Positions 1 to 7,538 of a stretch of DNA of 16,908 nucleotides are shown piece after piece. Source of the stretch: JASJBU01 sp039714735 (GTDB taxonomy: Bacteria; Pseudomonadota; Gammaproteobacteria; Chromatiales; Chromatiaceae); contig JBDLIT010000087.1 of the NCBI GenBank assembly GCA_039714735.1, positions 1 through 16,908 of the forward strand, written 5' to 3'. The position numbers and the translations under genes are program-made. The notes below the pieces were generated by a model that was not told where the DNA came from, made no database searches, and saw only the letters and a program-made list of their open reading frames with translations. The first letter of the stretch is position 1. Each line of letters starts with the position of its first letter.

Positions 1-100
1 CAAGGCTCGATACCGGTCCCGTGGCTAGCGGTTACCCGGACGGGATTTCCACCCGCTAGAATGTGCGGCATTGCCAAGCCGCTACTGACCCTATTGAACC
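1..100. repeat. Two adjacent short hairpins at the window edge, possible mobile-element end
   Basis: Two inverted repeats lie side by side. The first has arms CTAGCGG and CCGCTAG (about 25-31 and 52-58), with an inner CCCG-GA-CGGG hairpin. The second has arms GCGGC and GCCGC around 65-82. No gene is visible here; the broken peptidase frame ends at 161. Tandem hairpins of this kind occur at ends of insertion sequences or in short dispersed elements, but I cannot name the family and the element may continue outside the window. The hairpins are seen; their meaning is inferred. Confidence 0.3.
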
Positions 101-160
101 ACTATTGAACCTTGTTCTACAGTCTCTATTTGTCCGGAAAACTCTTGCCACATCAGAAAA

Positions 161-1114
161 TCAAGCACTATCACTTAACGACAATTCTGCACTTGTATCA
201 CCGCGAACCAGCGCTTTCCCGTCAAATATCATCTTGATTGGCTCACCGCTATGCAAGATCCAATCATAATCCTGCTTTTCACTTGAGACCGCATGTATGT
301 GTAGATGCGGCTCAGTGGAATTTCCCGAGTTTCACACTGCTCCCAAAAGTTCACCAGATTTGATCAATTGCCCAGCTTTCACTCTGAGTGAATTTTTCTT
401 AAGATGGGCGATTAAGATTATTGAATTCTTGCATGAAATAACAACATGGTTTCCAAATACTTGGTCTGAATTCACTTTCCCGATCGGGTTGTCCTCAATG
501 TTGCTTTCGAGCCTCTCTACGGTACCATCGCAGGGAGCATAAACTGGCTCACCATATATAAAGTAATCTTCTAGATCCCTAGGACTGAGTGTGGTCGCCC
601 TCATCCCCCACCTACCCAAACGCCCAACATCAAGTGCAAACGATTGAGCTTTGACTCGTCTATGCTGATTGACTGCGATATTGTCGCCGCCGTGGAAAAC
701 AATCCAGCCATTTGTTCTTAATGGAAAGTCCAATTCAAGCGTCACTCCAGAGAAATCGTTACTACCTCTCGCATTCCAGAGCATGCTAGAAAAAATTATG
801 ATCATTACAAAAGGAACAAAAAGCTCTAGAAGCCCCGATTTGTTCCAAACAGCTAGACCTGGAACCCTATACCATTTATAAAAAACCATAAAAAAAGACA
901 AAGTAGTTACCCAAAGTAGACCCTCCTTGACCCATACCCCTACAATATCCCATCTACCGGTGTAGTAGGTGTACCAAACCACTAGGGCTATACTCAAGCC
1001 AAAAAGCCCACCATGAAGCCAACTGCTGGGCTTCATGATCAAAAGCCACATCAACAGCGTGGCGGGGATGACGGTTTGTGCAAAAACGGATATATAAATT
1101 AGATATCCACACAT
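161..1114 (-). pseudogene. M23-type membrane metallopeptidase, interrupted by an in-frame TGA
   Basis: The open part (332-1114) encodes 260 residues: about four N-terminal membrane segments (roughly residues 5-115), then an M23 (LytM-like) domain with a metal-ligand-type H151 and D162 and an AHL motif at 236-238. Translation stops at TGA (332-334), where the family pattern expects glycine. The same frame continues past the stop as NSGNSTEPHLHIHAV, which is the classical M23 ending with the catalytic HLH, and closes at TGA 161-163. Read through, the protein would be 317 aa. Only one codon is wrong and there is no frameshift, so the lesion is recent, an error in the assembly, or read through. 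M23 enzymes cut peptidoglycan cross-links; the truncated form lacks the HxH and should be inactive. A GAGG lies about 10 nt before the ATG. No partner gene is adjacent. Confidence 0.8.
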
Positions 1115-1473
1115 AAAAAGCCCTCAAAGCGTCAGACCTAGAGCCTGATATGTAATTGGCAGCAATGTAATAACAACTGAGAATTACGGTGACAGTTTAC
1201 TAAATATCGTTAATTATCGCCCCTAGTATTCCTTTTGGACCTGCGCTTTTGGGGTTTTAGTTGCCTGCCTGTCAGGCTCTCAAGCTTTTCAATTCACTGG
1301 TCAGAACCTAAGGGGCGCCCCTTTGTGTCCCCAGAACCCCCCGGCAGACCTCGGAACTCGTGAGATTCAAAAAGATATTTTCAGGTAAGGTTAATCGCTT
1401 CATGGCCGGTGGGCTTGTCCAACAAACGGTTCAGATTGTGGTTCGCTTCGTTCTCACAATCTAACCATATTCG
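1115..1473. other. Gene-free A+T-rich stretch with several palindromes
   Basis: No plausible gene is seen. The stretch holds a perfect 14-nt palindrome AAGGGGCGCCCCTT (1310-1323), a hairpin GCCTG-N5-CAGGC (1263-1277), and an 8-bp inverted repeat AGATTGTG/CACAATCT (1433-1440 and 1455-1462) just past the PIN toxin stop. The motif ACGGTGACAGTTTAC (1186-1200) resembles, from memory, sequence found next to RAYT/IS200-type transposase genes, so part of this may be decayed mobile DNA. None of the hairpins has a T-run that would make it a clear terminator. Confidence 0.35.
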
Positions 1474-1905
1474 TTATGCCTTGCCATGTTGACTCATTGT
1501 GACTATCCCCCACAACTCTTCAGGCGTATAAATAGGTATATTAGTATTTTTGTAATCTTTTGTATTTCTAGTTACGAGGCCACTCAAATCACAACACTCA
1601 CCAGAATAATATTGAACAGCATCTTCGAAGTCACCAAAACCTGAGTTCACCGATAGCTCAAGAACTTTCGAGTTGACCTCGGCAATTCTAAAGATAGTTA
1701 GCAGCTTTTGTATCTCTACTTTTGCCTGCTTTCTGTTTATGGCTTTCGATATAAGATAATCCAAAGTGGTAATTGTGGTAGAGCACAAATAACCCTCAAT
1801 ATTGTTGCTTTCAACCATTCCAACAAGCTTTGCTGAAAGCTCAACAAACTGTTTTCTGTTCAGTAAAACATCGAGAATAATGTTTGTATCGAATAAGACT
1901 CTCAA
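1474..1905 (-). CDS. PIN-domain toxin (VapC-like ribonuclease)
   Basis: This 143-aa protein has the PIN fold signature: it begins with RVLFDTNIILD (Asp6), has an acidic residue at D49, then GDFEDAVQ (D92, D95) and TRNTKDY (D117). These match the acidic Mg2+-binding cluster of VapC-type endoribonucleases, which cleave tRNA or rRNA when the antitoxin is lost. The start is TTG at 1903-1905, supported by AGAGGAAA just upstream and by the position of the DTN motif. It overlaps the antitoxin stop as TTGA, a 4-nt overlap that implies translational coupling. Length fits the family. The target RNA cannot be told from sequence. DNA here is A+T-richer than the lipid genes, in keeping with transfer. Confidence 0.85.
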   Translation of the reverse strand: MRVLFDTNIILDVLLNRKQFVELSAKLVGMVESNNIEGYLCSTTITTLDYLISKAINRKQAKVEIQKLLTIFRIAEVNSKVLELSVNSGFGDFEDAVQYYSGECCDLSGLVTRNTKDYKNTNIPIYTPEELWGIVTMSQHGKA

Positions 1906-2138
1906 AGGTATTTTTCCTCTAAATGCCTTTTATAATCATCTTCCTCAATATGACTGGACTCTAAAACACCTATTAATGATCGAGTGATCGGCGGCGTTTC
2001 TGCTCCTTCAGCTTTTCGTGTCAATATTTGGAAATAATCAGACACCACTTGAGATAGAGACTTATCATGCTTTTTTGCATATATTTTTGCTTGCGTGATC
2101 AGTGATTCTTCCAATCTAAGTGTTAATTTTGTCTGCAT
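1902..2138 (-). CDS. RHH/DUF6364-like antitoxin of the PIN toxin
   Basis: This 78-aa protein begins TKLTLRLEESLITQAKIYA, a short beta strand followed by a helix as in ribbon-helix-helix antitoxins of the DUF6364 type. The DNA-binding part spans about residues 1-45. The acidic tail (about 50-78, HIEEDDYKRHLEEKYL) would wrap the toxin. It is the first gene of the pair and overlaps the toxin start by 4 nt, the standard antitoxin-first order. AAGGG sits 8 nt before the ATG. Such proteins usually repress their own operon; a candidate promoter and a TTGA-N8-TCAA half-site pair lie upstream. The family name is from pattern memory; the pairing with a PIN gene is the stronger evidence. Confidence 0.75.
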   Translation of the reverse strand: MQTKLTLRLEESLITQAKIYAKKHDKSLSQVVSDYFQILTRKAEGAETPPITRSLIGVLESSHIEEDDYKRHLEEKYL

Positions 2139-2150
2139 AACGCGAACCCT

Positions 2151-2200
2151 TTGACGTATATTTCAATTAAAACAGTACGCCAGGCTGAGGCGCACGTCAA
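2151..2200 (-). promoter_or_regulatory. Candidate promoter/operator of the PIN TA operon
   Basis: Read on the minus strand, TTGACG (2195-2200) and TACTGT (2172-2177) are separated by 17 nt, placing a start near 2165, about 27 nt before the antitoxin ATG. TTGA and TCAA half-sites (2151-2154, 2163-2166) flank the predicted start and could be the antitoxin operator. An 8-bp inverted repeat AGTACGCC/GGCGTACT (2174-2181, 2242-2249) and a smaller GCGCA/TGCGC pair (2190-2194, 2204-2208) overlap the region. Confidence 0.35.
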
Positions 2201-2294
2201 TAATGCGCTACGACCACTGATTGGTGGCGATCAAAAAGGTCGGCGTACTACTGAGCGCGAAGTGGCTGTATACAGGATCTCCCGAAATTGAAGG

Positions 2295-3227
2295 TCAATT
2301 CGTCTTCCTCAGTGATTCCAGATTTTTCAACACGCGATCGGCGCGCTCTATCTTTTCCTTGGCGCGCAAGTCGGTGGGATCCATATTCAGGGCGGCTTGC
2401 CAGATGGCTTTTGCACCTTCGATCTCTCCCTCCCGGTACATCCGGTCACCGGTTTTCAAAAGGCTGTCCAGGTGGGATTCCAGCTTGGCTTGGAGTTGTG
2501 AGAGGAGTTTTTTTGCCTCTTCGTTATTTGAATCTTCACGCAGTAACAGCTTGAGTTGTTTGCGTGCTTCGTCAAATTGGCTGTGCTTGAAGAGTTGTTT
2601 GGCCTGTTGTAGACGGTCCTGATTACGGTCTTTCCACTGCTTTTCCCGGATTCCCTGCTGTTTCTGTACCTCTTTCTTTATTGTTTGCACCTTTTTCTCA
2701 GTGAGTTGGTCAAGCAGACGTTGATCCTCTGAATTAGCCTCGATCGACAGTGCAAGTTCAAGACACTGTCGCGCAAGCGGGTTGCTATGGCCGGAGTGTT
2801 GCCAGCCACACTCGGAAAGGGCCTTCCTATTGAGTATCAATCCACTACGGGTGCTGAAGAGCCTCTCTGTGACTTCCTGATTGTGCGGGTTGGAATAGGC
2901 CAGTTTGTTGAGAATGGGGAGCTGCTTTTGTAAGGCTTTTGTCTCTTCCAGAAGAAGTTTTGCCTGTAGCTTGCCCTCATGAGATTTTTGTTGCTGGGTG
3001 ATTTCTGACAGGGCAGTAAGATATTTATCACTACCCAGACCCTGAGCGATGGCCTGTTTAAGCAGTTCGACTGCTTCCCCCCAGCGCCCTTCAATAGCGA
3101 GCGCTTCAGCAGTGAGCAGGTGATTGTGCGGCAATACCGGCCTGGGTTGAACCGCCTTTTCTTTAATCAGTGTACAGGCGCTGAGCAATAGGCAGGCAAT
3201 CAGCGTTGATATGAGTCTCTGTTTCAT
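2295..3227 (-). CDS. TPR-like outer-membrane lipoprotein, partner of the cyclase
   Basis: This 310-aa protein starts with a lipoprotein signal peptide: charged MKQR, a hydrophobic core and lipobox LLSAC with Cys18. The residue after the Cys is Thr, so there is no Asp retention signal and outer-membrane sorting is likely. The mature part is helical and charged, with TPR-like units at about 38-65 (EGRWGEAVELLKQAI), 205-235 (FKHSQFDEARKQLKLLL) and 262-290 (YREGEIEGAKAIWQAAL). A coiled-coil-like stretch spans about 170-205. The ATG overlaps the cyclase stop (ATGA), and the AAAGG directly before it is too close to act as a normal ribosome site, so translation is probably coupled to the cyclase. 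It may deliver an envelope signal to the cyclase sensor domain, which is inference. No known gene name fits. Confidence 0.8.
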   Translation of the reverse strand: MKQRLISTLIACLLLSACTLIKEKAVQPRPVLPHNHLLTAEALAIEGRWGEAVELLKQAIAQGLGSDKYLTALSEITQQQKSHEGKLQAKLLLEETKALQKQLPILNKLAYSNPHNQEVTERLFSTRSGLILNRKALSECGWQHSGHSNPLARQCLELALSIEANSEDQRLLDQLTEKKVQTIKKEVQKQQGIREKQWKDRNQDRLQQAKQLFKHSQFDEARKQLKLLLREDSNNEEAKKLLSQLQAKLESHLDSLLKTGDRMYREGEIEGAKAIWQAALNMDPTDLRAKEKIERADRVLKNLESLRKTN

Positions 3228-4675
3228 CCTTTAGGGCTATTAAGGATGTGGCGCATTGATTCCACTAACCACATGCCGAACTCTCTTGAGGGGTTACCTG
3301 CGATTGAGGGTGTGGCCATGTTTCTCCGTCCGCGTATTTTGATGGGTTGCTGGATGTAAAGTTCAACCATTTCGGCCACTCCGGGCTGCAGGGCGGTGGT
3401 CTCACCCAGCATGATTCCATCGGCGGGCGCCAGGCAGCAGAGTCGGGAGGCAAGATTTACGGTATCTCCCACCACCGTATATTCCATCCGGGTTGGAATG
3501 CCGATATTTCCCGCCAGCATCGGCCCGCTATTGATGGCAATGCGCAGTTTGATGGGCTCATCACCCTGCTGCCTGCGTTGTTGATTGATGTGGCGCACCA
3601 GTGCCTGGATCAGCCAGGCGCAGCGAATGGCCTGCTGTGCATGAAGTGGATCTTCCACGGGTATCCCGAACAGGATCATGGCGCTGTCTCCGATGAATTT
3701 ATCCACCGAACCGTAACAACGATGAGCAGCCTCCGCGATTGCGCCCAGGTAGAGATTCAACAGGGAGGCTACTTCATCTGGAGGGAGGTACTCCGAAAGT
3801 TCGGTGAAGCCTACGATGTCGCAGAACAGCACAGTGCCGTCGTATTCCTGATTATTCAGTCTGGGTTGGGAGAGGTTGGAGAGAATCTTTTCTGCCACAG
3901 CGGGGGAGACATAACGGGAGAGGGCCTCTTCAACCTGAGTCTTTTCCAGCAGGTCGGCTGACATCCGGTCGAAATGTGCGTAGACCTGGCCAATCTCGTC
4001 GCGCCTCTGGCTGTTCCTGTTCCTGTTGCTGTTCAGACGCACCGGATCAGTCTCTCGGCCTGCCTGCGCCAGCAGTGTGATGGGACGACTCATGCGCCGG
4101 CTTAACAGATAGGAAAGGACCCCGGCTATCAGAATCAGGCCTAAGGTCGCAAAGCTGATAATGCGGATAACCTGCTGTTGATAACGGTTAAGAAAGCCCC
4201 GGTCCAGAGTGATCAGGGCGTGACCGGCGATCACGTCACGAAATGTGATGGGGCTGGAGAATGTTATCAGTGACTGGAGTTTGTGGTTTTCATCGACCCA
4301 GGTCCAAATATATGGGGTTTCGACTGACTCTTGCGGATGGATCGTAGGTACAGGGCCAGATGCTTCGCTCAGTCCGCCGGCGTTGAAGATGGCCGAGCCT
4401 ACCACGTTCTCGTTTTGGGTTTGCCGGCTGATCAGTCCCTGCAGATTGAAATGGTCGTCAGCCAGCAGTGGTTCGCTGGCTGAGTGGGCAAGCTGTTCGA
4501 CTAATACTTTGCCAAATCCCTCTACCTCACGCATATGGATTCGGTTTTGTTGAGTGATCAGTACCCAGCCCAGGGTGATCATGGCCAGTGTGATCAGAGC
4601 TCCGATAGAGATCGTCCATTTGATCGCAATAGGCAATGGGGCATTGCGAAAATTATTGGATAACCAACTAAACAC
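3224..4675 (-). CDS. Membrane class III adenylate cyclase with HAMP domain
   Basis: This 483-aa protein has TM1 (about 19-41), a periplasmic region of about 125 residues of unrecognised type, TM2 (about 169-192), a HAMP-like linker (about 190-245) and a C-terminal cyclase domain (about 278-460). The catalytic residues are intact: D286 in FCDIVGFT and D330 in DKFIGDS for metals, K326 and D404 for adenine choice, and N407/R411 in GDTVNLASR for the transition state. Lys and Asp at the specificity positions point to ATP and hence cAMP, not cGMP. The start is GTG at 4673-4675 with no strong ribosome site; it places TM1 correctly. It lies first in an operon with the lipoprotein gene. The periplasmic region presumably senses an envelope signal passed through HAMP. 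Confidence 0.88.
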   Translation of the reverse strand: MFSWLSNNFRNAPLPIAIKWTISIGALITLAMITLGWVLITQQNRIHMREVEGFGKVLVEQLAHSASEPLLADDHFNLQGLISRQTQNENVVGSAIFNAGGLSEASGPVPTIHPQESVETPYIWTWVDENHKLQSLITFSSPITFRDVIAGHALITLDRGFLNRYQQQVIRIISFATLGLILIAGVLSYLLSRRMSRPITLLAQAGRETDPVRLNSNRNRNSQRRDEIGQVYAHFDRMSADLLEKTQVEEALSRYVSPAVAEKILSNLSQPRLNNQEYDGTVLFCDIVGFTELSEYLPPDEVASLLNLYLGAIAEAAHRCYGSVDKFIGDSAMILFGIPVEDPLHAQQAIRCAWLIQALVRHINQQRRQQGDEPIKLRIAINSGPMLAGNIGIPTRMEYTVVGDTVNLASRLCCLAPADGIMLGETTALQPGVAEMVELYIQQPIKIRGRRNMATPSIAGNPSREFGMWLVESMRHILNSPKG

Positions 4676-5152
4676 GCTTACACAAGGCCTGATTCTATGG
4701 GGTAAGTAAGTTATCGCGCATCTTGTGAAACGCGCAGTATATGTCTGAATTTCTCATTATAACCCTATTATTCAGCATATAATCGCCAAAAAATTGTCAT
4801 TTTGTTAAAAGCGTCGAAACGGGTTGATTTACATAGTAAAAACGAATCCATATATTAGGGAATCTACCCAAATATCGGCCCATTTTATCAGCAAACAGGT
4901 TGCTGACTAAACTTCCTGAGATATCTCGCAATTGCGTTAATGATTTTGGAAAGCGTTTCAGTAGGTGAATCACAGGATTAAGATGAATTGCTCGCTGCTC
5001 GGCAATGGGGGACATCCAATCATTCTCAACGCAATGGAACGAGCCATAGCGACTGATAATCGTTCAGCTATCGGCCAGATCGAACATTTTGTAACCGTTT
5101 CGGCTTGATGATAGAGTCAGGCGCCCAGCACAGGGTAGGTTAAAGTAATAGT
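4676..5152. other. Divergent intergenic stretch between cyclase and lipid genes
   Basis: No convincing gene is seen. A 72-codon minus-strand frame (4797-5015) exists but has no recognisable domain or clear ribosome site, and it may be chance or a relic. A minus-strand TATAAT (plus coordinates 4756-4761) lies about 80 nt before the cyclase GTG and may be its -10, though no good -35 fits. TGTGA at 4732-4736 is only half of a CRP-like site. A plus-strand promoter candidate for the next gene lies near the right end. Confidence 0.4.
5089..5117 (+). promoter_or_regulatory. Candidate promoter of the flippase-like/PAP2 operon
   Basis: TTGTAA (5089-5094) and TAGAGT (5112-5117) are separated by 17 nt. 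Both match the sigma70 consensus only partly. The implied start near 5124 leaves about 30 nt of leader before the ATG at 5153. Confidence 0.3.
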
Positions 5153-6082
5153 ATGGTCATGGCGCCCGTTCTTTCCAGCAGAGTGAGATTGGGCCTGGGA
5201 ATCCTGGTGCTCCTGGCCTTCATCCTGTTCATCCAGATTTATATCGGCTGGATGAAACTCCTGGCGCCTTGGCAAAAAGTCGCGATCCCCACGCTGCTGT
5301 TGATCATGTCGCAAGTGCTCTTCAGTTATGCGATCAGGGCGCAGCGGCTCTATGACTACTTTCGGCAGGAGATGCAGGGTAGCTTCGGACAGGCATTGAA
5401 GCTCATGCTGCAGCACAATCTGGCCAACAATTTTCTACCGATGCGCAGTGGTGAAGTCGCCTTTCCTGTGCTGATGTCCAGATACTTCAGGGTTCCCTTA
5501 TCACGTTCCATGCCCGCCCTCCTGTGGTTTAGGATATTTGATCTTCATACCCTGGTGCTGCTGGGACTCTGGGCGGTTGGCAGCCAGTGGTTTGGTCCCT
5601 ACCTGCTCGGGCTGATTGTCATCATCTGGTTGTTGTTGCCCTGGGGGCTTTTTCTGGCCAACCACTGGTTGCTTGAGAAGATCGGGCCTGATACTGGAGG
5701 ACGTCTCAGGCATCTTCTGCACAAGGTTCTGGATGGAGCGCCTAAAGATAAACGCCTGTTGCTCAGAACCTGGTTCTGGACACTGCTCAACTGGTTGGTC
5801 AAGTTGCTTGCCTTCGCCTGGCTTTTGATCCTGTTTGCGGACATTAGCTCTGCTCAGGCGATGCTGGGTGTGATAGGAGGGGAGCTGACCAGTGTCCTGC
5901 CCATCCACGGGATTGCCGGCGCCGGCACCTATGAAGCAGGGATCGTGGCTGCACTCCTGCCCTTTGGGGTTGGCCCGGAAGTCGCCCTCAGCGCTGCCGT
6001 GAACCTGCATCTGTTTCTTCTCGGGGTGACGCTGATCGGTGGTGCGCTGAGTCTGGCGCTGGGGAGCAAACATGTCGCCTGA
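5153..6082 (+). CDS. UPF0104/LPG-synthase-TM type membrane protein, possible lipid flippase
   Basis: This 309-aa integral membrane protein has about eight hydrophobic segments. It carries the hallmarks of the lysylphosphatidylglycerol synthase TM family (MprF N-terminal half, YbhN, AglD-associated): NFLPMRSGE at 93-101 near the middle and LPIHGIAGAGTYEAG at 249-263 near the end. No soluble synthase domain is attached. In MprF the equivalent half moves lipids across the membrane, and free-standing members often sit beside glycosyltransferases. Here it overlaps a PAP2 gene by 11 nt and stands near GT39 and GT2 genes, which suggests moving a lipid-linked substrate; the substrate is unknown. The ATG at 5153 has a poor ribosome site; ATG 5159 is the alternative. 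Confidence 0.82.
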   Translation: MVMAPVLSSRVRLGLGILVLLAFILFIQIYIGWMKLLAPWQKVAIPTLLLIMSQVLFSYAIRAQRLYDYFRQEMQGSFGQALKLMLQHNLANNFLPMRSGEVAFPVLMSRYFRVPLSRSMPALLWFRIFDLHTLVLLGLWAVGSQWFGPYLLGLIVIIWLLLPWGLFLANHWLLEKIGPDTGGRLRHLLHKVLDGAPKDKRLLLRTWFWTLLNWLVKLLAFAWLLILFADISSAQAMLGVIGGELTSVLPIHGIAGAGTYEAGIVAALLPFGVGPEVALSAAVNLHLFLLGVTLIGGALSLALGSKHVA

Positions 6083-7538
6083 TACCTCATTGCTGCTTTG
6101 GATCAATCAGGGATGGGCGGATCCAGGACTGGATTTTATCTTTCAGTGGGTATCCGGGCGGGCAGGCTTCTCCATGCCTCTGCTCTTGATCTTACTGTTC
6201 ATCTTCTGGCGGCGCCTTGGTGTGGATGGTCTCAGGCTCTGGCTGCTGATGATTGTGGGTGTGGCGATGGGGGATCTGCTGGGTAATCTGCTCAAGGAAA
6301 CCTTCTCTCTGCCACGTCCCTGTTATGACCTGTTCGAGCTATTGAGATCACCCGGAGGCGGTGACTTGCCTCAATGTGACGCAGCCACCACCGGTATGCC
6401 CTCGAATCACGCCTTGAATTTCTTCGCAGTGGCGCTGTTCGTCACTTATGCACTGCGTAGCCTGCGCTTGGGTGTGGCGCTGTTTGCCGTCGCCTGTGTA
6501 GTGGGACTGTCCCGCATCTATCTCGGCAAACACACCCCCTTGCAGGTAGTGTCGGGAGCTTCAATAGGTATGTTGTTCGGATATATCTGGGCCTGGTCCA
6601 GCCTGCGTGCATTTGATTTTTGCCAGAGGATTTTGTCGGCGTCTCGCGCAACCGGTCAGATCAACAGCTCAGAGAGCGGTGGGCAACCCGCAGTTGTACA
6701 GAGGGGAGTGTCGAAATTCGATCCACTGGCATTTCTCAAATCGGGGCGGCGATCCACCGAATTGAGCTGGTCGATGCCGATTGTCTGGTCGCCCATGCTG
6801 CTCATCATCCTGCTATCGACTCTGGTCTGGCTGACCGACCTGAATCAGCCGTTGTTCCATCTGTTCAACCATCTCGGGCCAACTCAGGGTGATGCACTCT
6901 GGGCAAACCTGACCCTGTTGGGCGATACCCTGGTCGCCTTTACCCTGTTGAGCCTGTTTGCCCGGCATCGGCTGGATATCGTTGGCGCGCTGTTTCTTGC
7001 CGCTGTGTTTGCCACGCTGTGGGTGCATGGCCTCAAACCACTGGTGGACAATCCGCGTCCGCTGGTCCTGCTGGGTAGTGAGGGAGTACATGTGATTGGT
7101 CAGGCGCTGAAACATCACTCTTTCCCATCCGGACATACCACCACGGCATTCACCTTGGTGGGAGTTATCATCCTGCGTGGCGTGCATCCGCTGTTGGCTG
7201 TATCCCTGCTGGGATTGGCCCTGCTGGCCGGAATTTCACGTGCCGTGGTGGGCGCGCACTGGCCACTCGATATCCTGGCCGGGATGTTGGGTGGATGGCT
7301 CAGTGCAGCGCTGGGTGTCTGGCTCGCCCAGCGTTGGCCCCTGAAACCGGGACTCGGGTTGCGTCTGCTACTGCTTCTGTTCTTTGCCGTTTGTGCGCTC
7401 TCCCTGTTGATCACCCGGGATCTGGGTTACCCGCAGGCCATCGCTTTACAGATGCTCATCGGTCTTGCCGCACTGGGTTATCTGCTGTCAGTACTGGCTG
7501 AACTCTGGCCGGACTCTGAACGGAATCTCAAGGGATGA
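6072..7538 (+). CDS. Tandem double PAP2 phosphatase membrane protein
   Basis: This 488-aa polytopic protein contains two PAP2 (lipid phosphate phosphatase) domains in a row. Domain 1 (about 10-180) has K75-N6-R82-P83, P110-S-N-H113 and S147-R148-N5-H154, but Gln158 stands where the motif normally has Asp, and PSNH replaces PSGH. Domain 2 (about 240-415) is canonical: K322-N6-R329-P330, PSGH352-355 and S389-R390-N5-H396-N3-D400. A hydrophilic linker (about 190-232) joins them, and extra membrane segments follow (about 427-475). PAP2 enzymes remove phosphate from lipid phosphates such as undecaprenyl diphosphate or phosphatidylglycerophosphate on the outer face of the inner membrane. Usual single-domain members are about half this length. 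The start overlaps the upstream gene by 11 nt, and the 3' end overlaps the opposite-strand GT39 gene by 11 nt. Confidence 0.88.
   Translation: MSPDTSLLLWINQGWADPGLDFIFQWVSGRAGFSMPLLLILLFIFWRRLGVDGLRLWLLMIVGVAMGDLLGNLLKETFSLPRPCYDLFELLRSPGGGDLPQCDAATTGMPSNHALNFFAVALFVTYALRSLRLGVALFAVACVVGLSRIYLGKHTPLQVVSGASIGMLFGYIWAWSSLRAFDFCQRILSASRATGQINSSESGGQPAVVQRGVSKFDPLAFLKSGRRSTELSWSMPIVWSPMLLIILLSTLVWLTDLNQPLFHLFNHLGPTQGDALWANLTLLGDTLVAFTLLSLFARHRLDIVGALFLAAVFATLWVHGLKPLVDNPRPLVLLGSEGVHVIGQALKHHSFPSGHTTTAFTLVGVIILRGVHPLLAVSLLGLALLAGISRAVVGAHWPLDILAGMLGGWLSAALGVWLAQRWPLKPGLGLRLLLLLFFAVCALSLLITRDLGYPQAIALQMLIGLAALGYLLSVLAELWPDSERNLKG

Noticed and set aside
332..334. TGA read as glycine or selenocysteine in the M23 gene
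   Set aside because: Many genes here stop at TGA, and the position is a structural glycine, not a redox site; a nonsense change is simpler.
1433..1462. Hairpin after the PIN toxin as an intrinsic terminator
   Set aside because: The stem is sound but the loop is long and no T-run follows on the minus strand.
4732..4747. CRP (cAMP receptor) site upstream of the cyclase
   Set aside because: Only the TGTGA half matches; the second half does not.
4797..5015. 72-codon minus-strand frame between the cyclase and lipid genes
   Set aside because: No recognisable domain, no convincing ribosome site, and it lies in a region expected to hold divergent promoters; kept only as a note.
5501..6106. Long minus-strand frames opposite the flippase, PAP2, GT39 and ptsP genes
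   Set aside because: They are antisense shadows: low-complexity, rich in Gln, Pro and Arg, with no domains and no ribosome sites.
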